Of a stretch of 5,679 bases of DNA, positions 3,491-5,679 are shown piece after piece. Source of the stretch: an uncultured Campylobacter sp. Lineage in GTDB: Bacteria > Campylobacterota > Campylobacteria > Campylobacterales > Campylobacteraceae. The stretch is from assembly GCF_937997595.1 (NCBI RefSeq), contig NZ_CALKTS010000164.1, positions 1-5,679 of the forward strand, read 5' to 3'. Numbering within the stretch: position 1 is the first letter of the stretch; every line of letters begins with the position of its first letter. The notes beneath the pieces are model-generated. The model was not told the DNA's origin, ran no database searches, and saw only the letters and a list, made by a program, of their open reading frames with translations. The position numbers were made by a program, and so were the translations under genes.

Positions 3491-5679
3491 CTATCCTAGT
3501 TGCTTATCATATAAGCTCTTGTAGTAGCCGCCCAGAGCCATTAGCTCCTCGTGCTTTCCGCGCTCTACGATCTCGCCCTTATCTAGCACTAAAATTTCAT
3601 CGCAATTCTTAACGGAATTTAGCCTATGGGCGATGATGATGAAGGTTTTTCCCTTTTTGATCTCGCTTAAATTCTTATTGATAATGCTTTCGCTTTCGTA
3701 ATCAAGTGCGGAGGTCGCCTCATCAAAGATTAAAATTTTAGGATTATTTATGAGCGCTCTAGCGATTGCGATGCGCTGTTTTTGTCCGCCGCTAAGGCTC
3801 GAGCCGCGCTCGCCTACGAAGGTATCGTAACCCCCTGCAAGCTCTGCGATAAAATCATGAGCGCCCGCGATCTTACTAACCCTGATGATCTCCTCCATAC
3901 TCGCTCCGCTTGCGGCAAAGGCGATGTTTTCTTTGATGCTGCCGCTAAATAGATAGTTTTCTTGAAGGACTACGCCGATGTTTTGCCTCAAAAGATATGG
4001 ATTTAGATGTCTGATATCTATGCCGTCGATATAAACGGCGCCCGAGCTTTGCAGATAGAGCCGCTCGATCAGCTTCGTAATCGTGCTTTTGCCGCTGCCG
4101 CTTCTACCGACTATGCCTACGCTTTTGCCCGGTTCTACGTGAAAGCTGATATCTTTTAGCACTAAATTTAGATCCGGTCTGTATCTGAAATTTACGGCGT
4201 CAAATTTTATATCTCCTTCTATATTATTTAGCGCAATGGGTTTATCGGTGCTCTGCTCGGTTGGAGTATTTAATATATCTCCTAGCCTATCAACGCTAAG
4301 AAGGGCTTGCTGAAACTCATTCCAAAGACCAACTAGCCTCATTACAGGAGCGCTAAATTGCCCCGCAAACATCTGAAAGGCGATGAGTTGACCGACGCTT
4401 AGCTTGCCTTCGATTACGAGCCCCACGCCGAAGTATAAAATGCAAAGCGTCATAAGCTTTTGCAGTGCGGAGGCAAAGCCGCTTGCGACGTTGCTTAAAT
4501 TTGAAAGATTAAAAGATGAGCGGACGTATCTGCCTAGATTTTCCTCCCACATCTTTTGCATGCTGCCCTCGATCGCTAGAGATTTTACAGTCTGCATTCC
4601 GGTTACTGCTTCTACGAGATAGGAGTTTGAAGCGGCTCCCATTTGAAATTTATCCTCTAATCTCCTTCTAAGCACCGGCGTGATAAAAAAGTAGATCGCA
4701 GCAATTACGCTTATAAATGCGATTGCGATCAGCGTGAGTTTAATGCTATAAAGCAGCATCATAAAGACAAATACGAAGCTAAATAAAATATCAAGTAGCA
4801 CGCTAACGCTTTTATTTGCGATAAACTCTCTTATGCTATCTAGTTCTCGCACTCTAGCTACTATGTTTCCTACCTTGCGGTTCTCAAAGTAAGTCATCGG
4901 AAGCAGAGCCAAATGGCTAAAAAGCTCGCTACCGAGCCTAGCGTCAATTTTAGTGGTAGTGTGCGCGAATATATAATTTCTACTTAGACTTAAAAGCATC
5001 TCAAATATGATAGTTGCCAAAAATGCAAATGCAATGACGTTTAGCGTGCTGATGCTATGATGAGTTAAAACCTTATCGAGCACCACCTGCGTAAAAAGAG
5101 GTGTAACAAGACCAAAAAGCTGCATGATAAATGAGGCCAAAAGCACTTCAAATACCACTCTTTTAAAGCTTAACATCCGCTTGTAAAACCAGGCAAAGCC
5201 AAATTTAATCTGAGAATTCAGAGTTTTATGAGCTAGCACGATAAACTCGCCGCTACAAAGATCAAATAGCTCGCTAGCATTAAGCTCTTTTACGGAATTT
5301 CCGCCGTCAAATACGATAAATTTAATAGCTGCTTCTTGTCCTTGCGAGGATTTGGATGAGCGGGGAGCGTTAGTCTCTTTGGCGGAGGAATGGGGTGCGC
5401 CCGCGGAGAAGGAAGACGGCGCGCTAGAAGAAGATGATGTATCGGAAGATAACGATGCGGACGAAGATGAGTTTAAAGAATTTGTCGTGTCGCTGTTAGA
5501 GCTCAATATCTCCTTGGAATCTGCCGTATCTTTGGAATTTGCGCTATTTAGATCGGCTGCCGTCTTGTTAGTATTTGCCGCTTTAATATCCGCTTTACTT
5601 TGCTGTTCGATCTTTAGGACGTTAAAGTAGCTTCCATCCTTTTTTTGAAGGATAAAGGGCGGCTTATAGCGCATCAAAT
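3491..5679 (-). CDS. HlyB-type T1SS ABC transporter (5' end outside window)
   Basis: This is the inner-membrane ATP-driven pump for RTX export, with fused membrane and nucleotide-binding domains. The frame is open to the right edge; 728 residues counted from base 5677 are visible. Residues 1-25 (YKPPFILQKKDGSYFNVLKI) and 115-151 (IKFIVFDGGNSVKELNASELFDLCSGEFIVLAHK) match the middle and end of the C39-like domain of HlyB, so about 65-70 N-terminal residues lie outside and neither the TTG at 5677 nor the ATG at 5674 is likely the true start. Residues 26-114 are a Ser-rich insertion. The membrane domain spans about 165-450 (FGLVTPLFTQVVLDKVLTH, YIFAHTTTKIDARLG, YFENRKVGNIVARVRELD, PVLRRRLEDKF). 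The ATPase has Walker A GRSGSGKST (524-532), Q-loop Q572, signature LSGGQ (628-632), Walker B ILIFDE (648-653), D-loop SALD and H-loop H684: all intact. It ends with TAG at 3491-3493. The TA module and HlyD gene follow on the same strand. Confidence 0.93.
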   Translation of the reverse strand, partial: LMRYKPPFILQKKDGSYFNVLKIEQQSKADIKAANTNKTAADLNSANSKDTADSKEILSSNSDTTNSLNSSSSASLSSDTSSSSSAPSSFSAGAPHSSAKETNAPRSSKSSQGQEAAIKFIVFDGGNSVKELNASELFDLCSGEFIVLAHKTLNSQIKFGFAWFYKRMLSFKRVVFEVLLASFIMQLFGLVTPLFTQVVLDKVLTHHSISTLNVIAFAFLATIIFEMLLSLSRNYIFAHTTTKIDARLGSELFSHLALLPMTYFENRKVGNIVARVRELDSIREFIANKSVSVLLDILFSFVFVFMMLLYSIKLTLIAIAFISVIAAIYFFITPVLRRRLEDKFQMGAASNSYLVEAVTGMQTVKSLAIEGSMQKMWEENLGRYVRSSFNLSNLSNVASGFASALQKLMTLCILYFGVGLVIEGKLSVGQLIAFQMFAGQFSAPVMRLVGLWNEFQQALLSVDRLGDILNTPTEQSTDKPIALNNIEGDIKFDAVNFRYRPDLNLVLKDISFHVEPGKSVGIVGRSGSGKSTITKLIERLYLQSSGAVYIDGIDIRHLNPYLLRQNIGVVLQENYLFSGSIKENIAFAASGASMEEIIRVSKIAGAHDFIAELAGGYDTFVGERGSSLSGGQKQRIAIARALINNPKILIFDEATSALDYESESIINKNLSEIKKGKTFIIIAHRLNSVKNCDEILVLDKGEIVERGKHEELMALGGYYKSLYDKQLG
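5336..5602 (-). other. Ser-rich low-complexity insertion inside the C39-like domain of the ABC transporter
   Basis: About 89 residues (26-114 of the visible protein) contain roughly one third Ser plus many Ala, Asn, Thr, Asp and Lys, with runs such as SSSSASLSSDTSSSSS. In E. coli HlyB the flanking strands (DGRHFILTKV and YLIFD) are joined by only a few residues, so this is an expansion of a surface loop on the cytoplasmic domain. Ser codons are mixed (TCA, TCT, AGC and others), so the DNA is not a simple repeat. The frame is intact on both sides. It is probably disordered; function unknown. Confidence 0.85.

Noticed and set aside
5352..5630. Open + strand frame opposite the Ser-rich insertion
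   Set aside because: Acidic low-complexity shadow produced by the Ser/Ala-rich codons on the other strand.
5672..5677. TTG 5677 or ATG 5674 as the true start of the ABC transporter
   Set aside because: The frame is open to the edge and the visible N-terminus starts in the middle of the C39-like domain, so the first 65-70 residues must lie beyond the window.
3491..5679. Bacteriocin-processing ABC transporter with active C39 peptidase
   Set aside because: The domain closely follows HlyB throughout, the neighbours are an HlyD adaptor and an RTX cargo, and no double-glycine leader peptide is seen; the region that would hold a catalytic Cys is outside the window, so this cannot be excluded absolutely.

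Overview
The window holds one type I secretion (T1SS) locus, cut at both ends. The sequence suggests a Campylobacter or close Campylobacterota relative of moderate GC, such as an oral or gut Campylobacter. Reasons are the very frequent AAAATTTT/TAAATTT-type words inside genes, AT-rich spacers, weak -35 elements, and HlyB/HlyD-type exporter proteins. The genus is an inference; no marker gene is present.

Layout. (1) Bases 1-878, + strand: the 3' part of a large RTX protein gene, open through the left edge. It encodes a post-RTX (haemolysin-type calcium-binding related) module, ten RTX nonapeptides, a second such module and an uncleaved C-terminal secretion signal. (2) Bases 879-1467: a non-coding stretch between convergent genes with two C6 tracts, hairpins and two families of degenerate repeats; no convincing gene. 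(3) Bases 1468-2769, - strand: a HlyD-type periplasmic adaptor. (4) Bases 2794-3315, - strand: a two-gene type II toxin-antitoxin (TA) module, antitoxin first and ParE/RelE-fold toxin second. (5) Bases 3316-3490: a 175-base spacer with a likely TA promoter and a short inverted repeat. (6) Bases 3491-5679, - strand: a HlyB-type ABC transporter, cut at its 5' end by the right edge.

How they fit. The ABC protein and HlyD adaptor would form the inner-membrane and periplasmic parts of a T1SS whose likely cargo is the convergently transcribed RTX protein. The outer-membrane TolC-like part is not in the window. The unusual points are that the TA module sits between the ABC and adaptor genes, only about 24 bases ahead of the adaptor, so HlyD may depend on the TA promoter, and that the ABC protein carries an approximately 89-residue Ser-rich insertion inside its C39-like N-terminal domain. 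The RTX gene also has an exact 55-bp direct repeat 549 bp apart (183 codons), suited to in-frame contraction or expansion.
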